Shown here: positions 35,380 through 47,595 of the stretch, one piece after another
Layout of the letters: each line of letters starts with the position of its first letter
Position numbering within the stretch: position 1 is the stretch's first letter
Origin: Clonostachys chloroleuca
Taxonomy: Eukaryota; Ascomycota; Sordariomycetes; Hypocreales; Bionectriaceae
Length of the DNA: 64,000 nt
Reading direction: 5' to 3'
Assembly: GCA_037952775.1 (NCBI GenBank)
Contig: JBANAY010000001.1
Location: forward strand, 496,001 to 560,000
Made by a program: the position numbers and the translations under genes
The notes under the pieces: model-generated
Databases searched by the model: none
What the model saw: the letters and a program-made list of their open reading frames with translations, nothing else
Told to the model about the DNA's origin: nothing

Positions 35380-36620
35380 TTAGTATTTGTTTCGATCTGC
35401 TGTGATGACGGAATCAACCGCCCCGGATTTCTTCTTCCGCAGGGGGTCAACATGATCCATAATGTATGTATCTTTATAGTGTTCATTATGGCTCGATTCC
35501 CCGCGAGAGTTATTCCACAATCTCCGCTCTCCATCGCTGTTATCGTGGCTGTAAAGACTCTCGGAACGCTCCAGGTGCATGCTGCGGGATGCAACTTGCA
35601 CATCAATCTCCCGGGTGACAAATATGGCGTTCATTGTGCTTCTAATGACGGGCCAGAACACGGGAATGGAAGCGCCTATGCAGGCAACGTTGACCTCGAG
35701 CATACCGAGTAGGCAGAGAAGCGGCGCGTACCAAGAATGGTCGAAGGTCGGGTGCGACATGGCCTTGTGTTTGACTGTTTCAGCTAGGCGAAGTACTGCA
35801 AGAATGTTCGCACTATTGACGTCAGTAAGTTGTATAATTTGCTTTCGCCATCCAAAATGAACTCACATGAGTCCCAGTGTTAGTAAACCGGCGATACCTA
35901 GCTTCGTTCGCTTTAATGTGTCCGAATCCCAAAGAAGTGGTGTCGGCAGGAGTAGAATAATAATGTCCAGGAGCATGTTGGCAATCGAATGTGCGAGGAA
36001 AGTTGCGTAATGGTCGGAAACATAGAGCGAGCCGTATCCATAGCATTTCCTGTCTTTTACACTCCAATCCCAGTACCTTTTATCGGAAAGCATGGGAACC
36101 ACGCCATGAACGTCGTGACAGAACCCCAGATTGCGACGGCGATTAATATAACCATGCAGGCATCTCGGTGGACGGTATGTCGTTTGAATACCCGGAGGTA
36201 TTGTAATAATAAGGAGCTTTTGATCATCCCGACCGAAGTAACAAAACTGCCATCTGCCAGGTAAAAAAGGAAGAAATATGTTTTTCGTTTTTCGGCCGAC
36301 AATTCGACAAAATGTTCACCCAGGCCCCCGAGATATGGCGCTGTATATTTATTAGTTAAGTCGTCAAGACATCACTCGCCATGGGGAAAGCACGAACCTA
36401 GACACATGCAAACAACCCCAATGACTCCTACCAGCTGTACGTTGCCATCTTAGTTTTCTCATCTTATTCTTGCGAAGGGTCTTTTGTATACCATCGCTGT
36501 CCCCATCATGTAGTCGTCCCATCCTGGCACTCGAAGAACGAAGAATCTCGTGTGCAATCTGAAGGAGACGCAGATTGACGTTATGGCCTGTCGAAGTTCT
36601 GAATCAGCGGATAGAGCCAT
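35380..36620 (-). pseudogene. Fungal rhodopsin-domain (PTH11-like) integral membrane protein, frame-broken
   Basis: Exons 36620-36492, 36434-36398, 36340-35867 and 35812-35380. The protein has the layout of the fungal rhodopsin-domain family: an N-terminal RLHTRFFVLRVPGWDDYMM, seven membrane segments, the conserved KSSLLLQYLRVF, WFPCFP followed by YWDW, LPTPLLW and ANILAVLRLAETVKH, then a hydrophilic cytosolic tail of about 90 residues. All introns join in phase. One base is missing at the T4 run 36078-36081 (A4 on the coding strand), between CFPIK and YWDW. Adding one base makes the total length divisible by three (358 codons). Either recent decay or an assembly error. The function of these proteins is mostly unknown; some sense host or surface cues. 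Confidence 0.75.
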
Positions 36621-38172
36621 GCAGGAAAGGGATACTGTGACCGTACACTGAAAGCGAGGGTGGTGCCTAAAATCGTGGCTGGCCGGTTCCAGCTTGGCAC
36701 TGGATCATTGAGATTGTCCACTGCGTTGATTTGACTTTCGATTGTGACATAATTCGGCATGGCTCAGTTTGATGCCGGCTCATCTGAGCTTCATGGTATT
36801 ATAGTTGACTTCGAATTTGGATCGCGGTAGCCTTCGATTAACTGCCCATGTATGGGATATATGTCGAACAAAAACCCTGCCTGCCACCGTTTCCGACGGG
36901 AAGGAGAACAAAATCAGGGATGGGGAGGGGGCCTCTTTTGTTCAGATGCGGCAAAGTCCATCACTAGCACGTGAACCAAACGCTCCTGCAGCTGATCCAT
37001 GCAGCGACCGTTGTAAAGCGAGCAGGGCAGGGGAGATAAGAGCCGGGTACGCCGTTAGCTTTGTGATACGATCAGCAGTGGTTGAGACATGGCTGTCACA
37101 TTTACCCCAATATGCGAGGTCCAGGGCAACTTGGGCAAGGACCCAGGTAATCTGGCAGTCCAATAGGAACACTTGCTTTTTCTATAGCTGCAAGCACTAA
37201 GCTAACTTCAACCATGAACTCGCCGTTCCACTTTTGAAGGAACGTCAAATTTCCTCCCGAACCAGGGTCCTATACAGGGTGCCAAGTACCGGCATCAAAG
37301 CATGCTATAAATTCTCCTTTGCATCATCTGATGCCACGATTTGCGAGATTGAGTGGGGATTCTCGCGGAAATTATTATTATTCTCATCGGACTCATTTCA
37401 ACGGCCGGGAGAGTGAAAGCCAAGCTCACCGACTCTTTTCAATAGTTCAGCCTGGTTTCAGGATCTCAGTCCTTTGAACTAGCTAACCTTAATCTGAAGG
37501 AAGGAGACGATTGCTCGCTAAGAGCTAGTGACTGCCCAGACATGCTCCATCCTTCTTGGACCCTCAAATTTGACAGCTGCCAGACAATGTGGAGCTCAGC
37601 ACGTGTGATCTGAAGGTCTTGGCTTTGCCACATTTTGATAGATAACCTTAGACTGGTGTTGAGTCCTCGTATGTCAGTCTCACAAGTACTAGACTCAATA
37701 CACAGAGGACAGGCCTTTTCTTCGGCGACCTTGATAAAGAACACGCTATGGCCAAAATCAGTGGCAAATCCTGGGCTGACGTTCTAAAGATGTAGGACAT
37801 TCCCTGATCGCCGAAAGTAATTGCAGTACTGGTGCATTGATGGTAATTGGTGTTGATTGACTTACACCCTGTTGCCACCCTTGACTTGGGAGGCAATAAT
37901 ATAGCTCTTATATGAAGACACCTTTAGTGAACCTGGAGCCGACGCAACAATAAGACATACCGCATCTACAAAGTTCATTTGTCGGTACATAGGGACAATA
38001 TCATGCCCATGGCCGCGCCCATATTTGAGCTTGTAGATTTTATGCCATAATAGCCCTGTGCTGATGACGATTATTAACTCGACGAGAGAAGTGTTTGTCC
38101 GAACCCTTTTCAATAAATGCGCAGGCCCCACATAGTAGCTCTTGTTATCGCGCTAGGTTTCGTCTGGTCTTG
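36621..38172. other. Gene-poor region with unresolved open frames
   Basis: On the minus strand, 38131-37466 holds open stretches that could be linked by an intron with a GTATGT donor near 37962. They would give a short hydrophobic N-terminus (SLVELIIVISTGLLWHKIY) and a Cys-containing segment (KACPLCIESSTC). No family was recognised and the joins are uncertain, so no gene is called. The rest shows nothing. Confidence 0.35.
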
Positions 38173-38216
38173 GAGTAAGAAGAAATGGGCAAAAGAGTAA
38201 GAAGAAATGGGCAAAA
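38173..38216. repeat. Tandem duplication, 22-base unit, two copies
   Basis: GAGTAAGAAGAAATGGGCAAAA occurs at 38173-38194 and 38195-38216, exact and adjacent. It sits just beyond the terminator of the tRNA-Phe gene. Confidence 0.8.
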
Positions 38217-38231
38217 AAAAAAAAAAAAAAT
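38213..38231 (-). terminator. RNA polymerase III terminator of tRNA-Phe
   Basis: A run of 18 A on the plus strand (T18 on the tRNA strand) starts within two bases of the tRNA 3' end. Pol III stops at T4 or longer runs. Confidence 0.8.
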
Positions 38232-38326
38232 TGGAGTTTGTGTGGATCGAACACACGACCTTCAGATGTCATGAGGACTGAAGTTCAAACTTCAGTCTGA
38301 CGCTCTCCCAACTGAGCTAAAACTCC
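38232..38326 (-). tRNA. tRNA-Phe (GAA) with a 22-base intron
   Basis: The cloverleaf is complete. The acceptor stem GGAGTTT (38326-38320) pairs with AAACTCC, and A at 38232 is the discriminator. The D arm contains GCTCAGTTGGGAGAGC, the anticodon stem is TCAGA/TCTGA with loop CTGAAG-A, and the T arm is GTGTG-TTCGATC-CACAC. The anticodon is GAA. A 22-base intron follows position 37, the canonical place, and contains a CTTCAG stretch complementary to the anticodon region. The internal B box is GGTTCGAtcc-like (GTTCGATCC). Confidence 0.95.
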
Positions 38327-39097
38327 AATTGGTCAAAAATGTCCGTACAATGGCTCATACCGGTAAGATGAGCTGGCCAAACGGATGGGCAATGAGCCCA
38401 AAGCCCCGACTCACAGGAGATGGCCAAATGAAGACAAAATAAGCATATACACCAAGAAAGTGTACTTTTCCAACGATTTTGATGACCTCTCCCCTGCTAA
38501 TGGTGAAGAAGCAGTAAAAAGTCCGGGACGAAGAGCTGCGCTAGATAAATACAGCACGTCAGCACGCTGGATTAAAATTTGATTCTTGCAGATATCAATG
38601 GCTAGCGTTATATTTGAAGGGAAGTCCTAGCTAAGCTGGACGCCTTGTTAGTTTTAACATGGTAGAATCTGTAGCTGTGGCTATGTTGGCCTGGTGTTCA
38701 TGCAGATACGTTTTGTAGATAGCCGAAGGGCTGTGAGGGCAGCTGCCACAAAAAGAATCAGCCTCATCGTCAAAATAAGATGCACTGGGATGCTGTAGAT
38801 TGTTGAAGTATCAACATGGTTATGCTGCTTTGTCCTGGTTCGTTCGTCACATATCGAGGGCTTGCGCAGTGGGTGCTGGGTGTTCGAATACGATGTTGAG
38901 CATTTTGGTTTTCACACGAAAACTGATGGGCTCATATTTGAAATCTTAGATGTGGTCAATCCTGGAAAAGATGGCACTCGTTCATGAGTCACTATGAATA
39001 TGGGCGTGGCCAAGAGAATATTGCAAGCAGATCATTTTTTAATAGATAGACCGCAGGCTCGAAATAATTATTGACTCTTGTTATATAATCCACCGTC
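38327..39097. other. Intergenic region
   Basis: Between the tRNA and the 3' end of the GH72-like gene. No coding signal or RNA was recognised. Confidence 0.5.
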
Positions 39098-41011
39098 TTA
39101 TGTTGCTCGACCAACATTTGTTGAAACCCGATTTGAGTCTGGCATTTCATGAACTGTTGTTGACTGTGCCTGAGGGATAACCACTGGAGCGAACCCTTCC
39201 ACTACCTGTGTTCTAGGAGATGATCCATCTGGAGGCATTTCATGGACAGGTATCGAAAGCGCCTCGGAAATGCCCGTCGAAGAAAGCTCTCTCACTTCAT
39301 GGGCACCCGGGGGTAAGTAATACGGGGGTAAATAGCTGACGGTTGATGCTGGGTCATAATCGTTGTCATTTTGACGTATCCCTGGGAGTTCGTGCCATGG
39401 TGCCGCCGGCAACCCTGCCAATTCTGTTTTGACCGTCTTCTCGGAATCATTCCTTTCATCCGGTTTCTGAGAGCTTTCTGCTCCTCGCTTGCGGATAAAG
39501 AACCAAACAGCAAATGCAATCAAAGCCAAACCGCCTATAACAGAGCCCGCGATGGCTCCTATCAAGCTGCCACGTGACATGCTGGACCCCGTCCGGGCCT
39601 CGTCGCTGGGTGGAATGGACACAGAGCCAACTGAAGAAGTTTCGGATGCTGGTTCTGTAGTCGAGGTTTGGATAGTTGAGATTTCAATTGTCGAGCTGAG
39701 GATGCTCGTACGGCGGGTGACGGTTTTAATATTTAGCCCAGCAATGGTTGGCAAAGACTGACTTGGGTTGACTCCCCATGCTGAGGCTGAGTTTGATGTA
39801 GGGCATGCGGGTGCGGTTTCTGTTGGCTGGTATGAGAACATGGCAGTCCCCGTAGGATTTACAATAGAGAAGATGGTCGACACGGCCATATAATCAGTAT
39901 GGGCGGTGGGAGTTCCCGTTTGCGCTTCGTTAAAGTATTCCACAAGGCCCCAATTGTCAGCTCCATACTGACCCCATTGATATACAATGGCACCAGAGAA
40001 TGTATCCTGGAACGACGAATTGAATATGGCGGAAACATCGCTAAAATCGCGCTTTCCCTCTGCATCCTCGATACACCCTGCGTTCGTGAAAACTATAGGC
40101 GTATTGTAGTGTTGGAATGACTTGTATATATTGCTCAGGCCCGATTCCATAGCTGTTTTCTCACATAACGCGTAAGATTCCACCCCTAGTATCTCGATTG
40201 TGTCTTCGTCGTCGCCGCAAGCGAGGTATTTACTAGAGAATGAGAGCTGTGGTTGGTCGTCAAACGAAGCGTACGAAATCGGTATTTGACGGTAACCTCT
40301 GGCGTCTCGAAAAGCTTTGATATCTCTTGTTGCTGCCTTTACGTATGGTGCTGAGAGACTTCCTTCGGCTGTCGGGAATGTTAGACTCACTTCACTCTAT
40401 TGCATGGGGAAAAGACATACTGGTATTATCCATCGTTGCGGAAGCAACTGTGAAAGCGAGCAGGTTATCGTAGCCTGCAAATTCATCAACAGTCGAAGTC
40501 CAGTTGTTGTACATTTGAAGTGTCCATTTTGGTTCAAGCTGTAATAGCGAAATTATTGAGCTTGGTTCGGAATATCAAAAACACCACAACTTACTCTGTC
40601 GATCCAATAGTCTGGAACAATAGCTAATTCAAGCCAAATGTAGATGCCTTCTCGAGCAAAAGCATCCATGCAATCGGTGTGCTTCTTTGTCGAATCTGCT
40701 CCCAATACACGAATTGTATTTACCCCCAGTCTCTTCATAAATCCCGCATCGATTTCGCATTTCTTTCTGTCAAGGAGAGGATCATATAAAGAGCTGTTGC
40801 CTACATATTGAACTCCTGCGGGGGAAACTCAATGAGAATGCGTTCGTAAACGACAAGAAAGGAAGAACACACCTTTGACGAAGAATTGGGTTCCATTTTC
40901 ATCGTATAATTTGGACCCTTTAATAGATATAGGGGAAATGGACGTGACGAGTCCTAGGAAGAGGAGCGCCGTCCAGAATACTACCGCTCGAAGCGTGGCG
41001 AGCCGCTCCAT
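39098..41011 (-). CDS. GH72 (Gas/Gel)-like single-pass membrane protein lacking both catalytic glutamates
   Basis: Exons 41011-40873, 40815-40595, 40538-40421 and 40368-39098 join in frame to 582 residues. A signal peptide (AVVFWTALLFLGLVTSIS) precedes a GH72 beta-1,3-glucanosyltransferase fold: KGVQYVG, LGVNTIRVLGADSTKKHTDC, EFAGYDNLLAF, APYVKAATRDIKAFRD, VYQWGQYGADNWGLVEYF. Active members have the acid/base Glu in a GNE motif before APYVKA, and the nucleophile in SEYG. Here these positions read ASA and TNAG, so both catalytic residues are gone. Instead of a GPI signal, a Ser/Thr-rich stalk leads to a membrane span (AIAGSVIGGLALIAFAVWFF), RKRG, and a cytosolic tail of about 130 residues with two HEMP motifs. 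Likely a glucan-binding wall protein or sensor. The frame is intact, so it is probably expressed. Confidence 0.85.
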
Positions 41012-43109
41012 TGCGAAAACTACAACGAACGACAGTTTCTGGATGTTCAATCAGATTTGTCTTCAACGTTGGATATTTAGGATGAATGAAACGCTTGTGG
41101 CCAAGAAATAGAAATGTCATCTATCATCTGACGAAGATTTGGGAACTGCCGCTTTTGGAAATGTTATTTTCGTTGACGATCCATTAATCTATTTCATACT
41201 GAAGGATTATAAAAGGGATCGCCAAGATATAAATGTGCCAACATAATCATTTCGGTCCAACTGACAAAAGTCGGAACTGCACTCTTGGAAGGGCATTTAA
41301 CGCCATTAGACTGTCTGATGCTGAGCTATGTGAAGATTTGGTGAATAGATTTCTCGATGCTGATGAATTGAAGTGAACTCCAAATTTTCGAAATTTGTTC
41401 GACGGAGATTAATAAATACCGGATATCCTCTTCATCTAAAAAGGAAGGAGGGTCATCAAAGCAACTTCGGTGACTATAAGTGAAACGCCAAGGACTTAAA
41501 CGTGTTATGCACAACACGGAGACTGGAAAAGCATTTATACCGCAAGTATTTTCCTACGCCCCGTCTGGATTTAATTCAATAGAAACCTACATTACGTGTG
41601 CCGAAAATGTTGCGAAGTTATTATGTGAAAAAGGTCTATGTGAATGGCGGGATGCAAATCTTCTGATGTGCACAAAGGAATTCACACCTAGGGTTGCAGG
41701 CACGGCTGTTAGTATTCTAACATTGTAGGTCTTAACTCACCCGATGCTTGTTGAATGAGCAGGATTACATATCCTGGTCTTCTTTTGTGCACGATATCGT
41801 AGAGAATCGTGATGAGTTGTCGACTGGTATCAGAAGTCTAGCCTCCCTTTTATGCTTACTACAACGTGATAACTACGGCAGTTTCAAAGGGCGGAAAGAC
41901 CTTAATCAATAAATCATATGAACCAAAATGAGAAGCCTGCAAGCATCGCATTCAATTGTGGGATGTTACTAGGGGCTTTCTAGCTACATCAGGTGACATT
42001 CATTCCGGCGACTAACGAATTGGTAGTAGGATCAGACGGAAGCCAAGATTAAGATCAGCTCCGAGAAGCTCCGTCTAATCAGCCTTTTTTTAGCAGGAGG
42101 AAAGGTGATCAATAGAGCTCGTAGACTGGACAGTTTTGAGCGAGTTCTCAAAAGATACATATCTTTGATCATCAACCGAACAACGGCAGAAACTCGTCGC
42201 GGAATATAAGCCGTTTATCATGATTCATATTGTATCTGAAAGAAATTAACCAAATAAAATATTATAAAGACACTTTTGGGACTTGACATTCGTTTCGTAG
42301 CTTTCATTTACATCCTCGCGGCTAGTACCACGATGTTTGATTGATTTGAAAATCATCGCTATAAAAACTTACATAACTATTGAATTGCATTGAATATTTA
42401 TGAGTCAATGCGGTGTTATAAACATTAAATAGGTCTCATAGAGAGGAATTTGAATGCGGACTTGATCATTTCTGATAGAGAGGCTCATATTCAATGATCA
42501 ATTCCTTCCCTGAGTACGTTGGCTACAGCACAATCTTCATTTCTTTGATTGGACCCTTTTTAATTCCATATGATTGAGGACTCTGACATATGTTCATTAA
42601 TCGGATAGGAAAATTCTTGGATAAATTGATCCGGCCGGCACGTTGAAATCTCGATCCAATTCTGTGTTCGAACTTCCCCGCTCCAGACCAGCCCTCGCTT
42701 TACGGTTCCGAGGGATGTGCATAATTCCGCTGATGGACAGAGTCGTTTGAGTTCCGTGGGAGATTTTACATAGTTTCTTCAAGTATGCATGTCAACCTGC
42801 TGGAAACTAGGTGAGATTATATCCAGCTGGAGAAGATTTCCGACCTAGCTTGAATGCGGGATGGGAGGACAGCAGCTTTCATACGAACAAGGGCAAGCAC
42901 AAATCATGATAAATGTACTCTGTATAAGTTAGCGGCTCACATATCTAAGACCTACAAGTGAATAGGCAACCTAAGTTTGTCTTCAATCACCAAGGAGTTC
43001 TGATATTGCACAAAATGCCTTCATTCCTCCCTTGGACGGTTCTGGGTCTGTCAAGTGAATTGGATTGCATCAAGATTCCGAAAAATGTGGGGTGTATTAA
43101 TACTCATCA
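41012..43109. other. Long gene-free AT-rich region
   Basis: About 2.1 kb. Short open stretches (for example 41480-41728 and 42597-42782) show no family, introns or codon pattern. It includes the promoter of the GH72-like gene. A lone TTCCGAG at 42706 is treated as chance. Confidence 0.5.
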
Positions 43110-44783
43110 TTGTTCACAGTCGCAAAATTTTTTTTTTTCCCGCTCATAAGTGTAAATAGGCATGATTGGCCTTGTTTCTCTAGAGAAGACTGTACCAATC
43201 TTTTCTTCGTCGCGACCCTTAGCAAACACACATTCTCGTGGTTCAGTACACGAAGCGGCATCACGATATCTGGAAAGAATACTATTGAGGGTGAAGCGGT
43301 CACCATTGATGATATTTCTGCGAGATCAGAAATTGTCGAGATTGACCCCGCGGAGGAGAAAAAATTGCTGAGAAAGGTCAACTGGAAGTTGATGCCAGTA
43401 GTGAGTCTGCCAACTAAGAAAACACCGCGAAGATGCTGATCACATCTGAGTAGCTTTGCTTTACCTATGCACTCCAGTACTATGACAAGATCATCCTTAG
43501 CCAAGCGGCGGTGTTCGGACTGAGGGAAGATCTCCAGCTCACCGATGGCCTCAGATATAGCTGGGTGTCGCTGATATTTTACTTTGGTTATCTGATTGGG
43601 ACATACCCGCTGTCGTTCCTTGCCCAGAAATACCCACTGCGTATCATTTGCACCATCATCTGCCTTCTTTGGGCTGTGGTTATTATTTGCACACCTGCTG
43701 CCGGGTCTTATGGCGGGCTTCTGGCGAATCGCTTCTTATTAGGAGTGACTGAAGCTGGTGTATCTCCGATCTTTATGCTTGTTGTCGACATGTGGTATAT
43801 GCACCCAGAGCAAGTCTTGCGTTCCAGCTTTTGGCACTCATTCAGCGGCGGATCGTTGGTCATCTCACCCCTCATCAATTACGGACTGGGCCATGTGTCT
43901 GGGGCCGGCCTGCACCCCTGGCAATACATGTACTTGATTGCAGGTGCAACTACTTTCCTCTGGGGAATAGCCCTGTGGTGGCTCTTCCCGGAAGCTCCGC
44001 AGCATGCCCCAGGGTTCGATAAACATGAGAGGAGGCTCCTTCTTGAACGCATCAAGGCAAACAATGCAGGGTCTCAAAACCACGATTTCAAGGTCCACCA
44101 TGTGCGAGAGGCACTTAGCGACTATCAATTCTGGGGCCTCATTCTTTTGTCCATCACGACTTGTACTGGCGGTGGTGTTGTGAATACATTTTCATCCATT
44201 GTATTCAACGGCACCCCAATCTCTTTTGCTCAACCTTCCCGACCGGGAAATGGCTTTGCTGTGTATCCTGGGATCAGGGTATATTGGGAGGATGGTACCC
44301 AATTCACGACTGAATATAGTGGCAGCGTCAAGCTTTCCTGTTATTCTTGGCTGCGCTTTACTGTAAGCATATCTCAATTTTTGCAAGGCTTGCCAGCTGA
44401 CATTTCCGCCTTTCTATCAGCTGGAAACTACCAGATTCTATGCGAGCAGGCCGGATTGTTGGCTTTTATCTTATCAACTGCTTTTCTTCTGGCTGGGTTC
44501 AATGCATTGGCCTCGGCACATCCAACGTCGCAGGCCATACAAAGAAGTCTGTCTATGCAGCAGGTACATTCGTTGGCTATTCAGTTGGGAATATCGTTGG
44601 TCCATTAGTGTTTGATGCGTAGGTTGTGTGTTCTAGTGACAAACGTATCTTTCTGAAGCGGAGAATGACAGCCAAAGAGAAAAATATGCACCACGATACA
44701 AAGAAAGCTTTATTGGTATTATGGTTTGTTTTAGTGTCTCTTTCTTTATTTCCTTGTTTTTAATAGCCTCGTTAGCGAGGTAA
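43110..44783 (+). pseudogene. Allantoate-permease-type MFS transporter, decayed
   Basis: Homology runs through the whole family: RKVNWKLMPV, the intron 43401-43453, then LQYYDK, AAVFGLREDLQL, YSWVSLIFYFGYLIGTYP, NRFLLGVTEAGVSP, and in the second half LLLNLP, GSGYIGRMVPN, AGRIVGFYLINC, TKKSVYAAGTFVGYSVGNIVGP and KYAPRYKESF. Between VFNG (about 44205) and QSLLLNLP about 14 bases are missing compared with the usual family spacing, which shifts the frame. Later introns (near 44363-44420 and 44620-44686) still join in phase. The C-terminus is short. The N-terminus before 43330 is uncertain. The Dal5 family imports allantoate, vitamins or other acids; this copy cannot make a full-length transporter. 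Confidence 0.8.
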
Positions 44784-45385
44784 AATACTAAGAGACAAAG
44801 CAAGTACGGAGTTCTGGAGCTGAGTCATGGTTTGGAAGATTTGACTGATGGAGAAAATATGTCGTTTACATATAACCTCTAGCTGTGGGATGGCCAGTCG
44901 AATCCAGAGCAATATGTGCAAGGAAATGGTTTCGAAAGCTAGAACAGGGGGAGCAGACTTTGAATTTAGAGAGCAGTGAATAGTCATCAGTAGATATTGA
45001 TTGGCCTACTTTGTACGGGAAAAGCGACCCGCTCTCCTTGTGTCTTGATTAATTTCTTCCCATCCGCTGCAGCAATCAACGCTGAATTTCTGTCTCTTCA
45101 CGCTGATTTCTCTTTGAACGCGCTCAAGTAGTCTTCAACTTACAAAGTCTGGTTTTAATTCTCTGTATCCAATTGGAGGCTACCCTACCTCGGCAACACC
45201 CTTATTATTGACTTGGATATTCAATTCTTGAAGGCGGGCAAGTTCTTTAATCGCACGTTGGCGCTTTGGTTGTATCATTAATAACCTAGTACATATGGGA
45301 TCTTCGCACGTGCCGCTTCGATTCCTTTTCGGCGCGGGTGAAAAGGGAAGCATGAAGATGAGTTTATCACATCAAACCCTGTACC
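44784..45385. other. Intergenic, convergent region
   Basis: Between the decayed MFS gene and the minus-strand hypothetical gene. No gene recognised. A perfect 5-base hairpin CCTCG-TTAG-CGAGG spans the MFS stop region (44767-44780). Confidence 0.45.
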
Positions 45386-46000
45386 CTATTTCCCGTCATG
45401 GATTTCTTTGCCCTCCAACAAGTTCATTGTTAGCCTTGGCTTGCCCTCTGGCCAATGATGCTCTTCCCAAAACTCATACTCCTCCTTACCCTTATCCTTG
45501 ACCATCTGCAATACGCCGATTTGAATTTTGTTCTGAAGATACTGGTGAATTTTGGCAGTGAGGTCTTCCCAATCCAGCTTCGTGTTGGTGGGCAGGGCCA
45601 TTTTATCCCCGCGTAGGCTTTTCAGATTGTCTAGAACAGCCTGTATCCAGTTTTGAGAGGTATAATCGACGTCGATGGGTGTCTGCACTTCTGTAATAGC
45701 GTTCCTCACTGGGTCCTCGTCCAGAATTTTTCCGATCATGAATCGAGCTATGAAAGCGTCCCTCTTCGTCACATGCTCCCACACGACCGCGTTTCCTAGT
45801 GTGGTGGTAAATCGGATACCAGGGACTGGGCATTCGTCTTCGTTCTTGTCACATATGAGAATCATCCAGCGATATCTCGATGAAATCGTCAGCTAGACAA
45901 CAAAACCTAGGGTGGGATCTACTCACGGGTTTGATAGGCTGTACTTCTCCTCTATAGTTTCCTTGCGGATGGAGATATAAAGGCGGCGTTTGTCCTTCAT
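45386..46000 (-). CDS. Hypothetical protein
   Basis: Two exons, 46000-45927 and 45875-45386, join in frame to 187 residues. The intron is canonical (GTGAGT...GAG) and the start MKDKRRLYISIRKE is well placed. No membrane segment or signal peptide is visible. The protein is mixed alpha/beta with a Trp-rich end (EEYEFWEEHHWPEGKPRL). It looks like the small lineage-restricted fungal proteins of unknown role that begin with a YISIRK-type strand followed by YRWMILICD. No function can be given. Codon use looks ordinary and the frame is intact, which favours a real gene. Confidence 0.6.
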
Positions 46001-47595
46001 GTTGGCTGCTACTGAATTTTCAAGTTCTTGTCAGGTCGAAATAGCTTCAGTTGGGTGCAAGAAGATCCTCAAGAAGTGAACTCGAAGTCTTCCAAGGTAT
46101 AGGCTCTGTTTATCTACAGGCAGGTAGGTGCTACCTACAGGTTGGTCCTGCATCTTGGGCGCCTCCTGGGAACGGTCATTAGGGGATCTAATGTATAAGG
46201 TTCTGCTGTGAATCGGACCTATCTCCCTCGCAAAGCAGAAGCAATGGTAACAATGGCAAGCGCGATACAGACAACTTCATTATGGAAAATTCATTCTTAA
46301 GTCTATGTTAAACTCTGAGAATCATTGTGGTCAACATCAATTGTATAAACAAAGATACAAAGGAGGGCTGATGGCTCGTCAGAAGCGTCTTTGTTGTTAC
46401 CTTCCACTCATTGGTTCTGTGACTTTTACTCATCGATTCTGTGAGAGTCACTCTGAATGTGGCAAAGGACACAAATCCACTTAGCCACAAAGTTGACCAT
46501 CTACGCCATCTATGTGCCTTATATATATCTACGGGATGGAGGAAAATGATTATTTCAAAATACGACAAACCAAATTTATCTGGGCTAGATAAATAACGTG
46601 CACATGCCAGAAAGGGAGAGCGAATATCCGTTGCTGAGAAGTTTGCTACTGTAAGTTGTTTTACCGGGCCTAGCCTTTTGGCTAACAAAATCGCATTTCT
46701 CATTCGATTCCTACATGGAGTTTGCTTCCCCGACTGATGAATGACCTTGACGACTTCGCAAGAAATCTGGGCTCAAACTACCTTGCGCATGTGTCGATCA
46801 TTGTAAATTGTCTCTGTTCTTTAGGCAGTCTGGACCTTCTGAATTGTGCGTAGTTCACGAAAGCAAGACAAACCTGTCAATACCTTTCTTATCAACAACT
46901 GTACTTTCCGCCACAAACATAATCCTTCTGCTCACCAGATGGCGAGGTTGAATGTAACAAAGGATAGAAACGTTCTGCTTTTCCCCTCTGATCGATCACG
47001 GGTTCCCTTAGCTCTTTGCGGCAGGTTTTCTTCCCTGAAATGCCCTTTCTTGTGAGCTATCCCTGTGTTCGGTATTTGCGTCTATGCCAAAGACCGATGT
47101 GGATGAATGGTACTCTCCTAGATATACGCACATTTGTAAAATTTCCTTGGCGGCGATGTGTCTGGCATTAGCGAATAGACGCTGACTTGAACATCCCAAA
47201 TTTCCCATACGGACATAAAATTTAGAGATAATAACTTAAGGCCATGGTCAAATAATTGAGATCGAGAAGTTTCGCTAGACAACATCACTCGTCCATCCCT
47301 CCAACGCACCCGCGTTTTCTTACCCCCCCCCCTTTTTACCCAAGCCACCTTGGGCAAGATGGTGGTTTTTATACCCTTCTTAGACCTTGCTGGGCCAAGG
47401 TACTTTCACCAATTCGGCAATCAAAGTGGTATCCCTGTCGTGGAAGAACTCCGCAGGCTCCGCACCTCTTTTGACGCTTCATCAGCAACTTGTCCGCAAA
47501 CTCCACAGTCCACGCGCTCAGTTCAATAGCTTACATGCGCGCTGCTCTTCTATCATGCTGCACCATCTCATCCAGAGCTGTTAACAAAATCAAAT
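46001..47595. other. Gene-free region
   Basis: About 1.6 kb between the starts of two divergent genes. Notable are a C10 run at 47323-47332 and a small inverted repeat (GTAGGTGCTACCTAC near 46127). No gene recognised. Confidence 0.5.

Noticed and set aside
37466..38131. A gene on the minus strand
   Set aside because: The open stretches can be linked only with doubtful splices and match no family I recognise.
42700..42712. TTCCGAG as a further site of the aromatic regulon
   Set aside because: Single copies here, at about 5503, 20562, 52594 and 60866 fit the chance rate and lie in genes or gene-free DNA unrelated to the cluster.
47323..47332. C10 run as a regulatory or structured element
   Set aside because: A plain homopolymer with no partner G-run nearby; most likely neutral.
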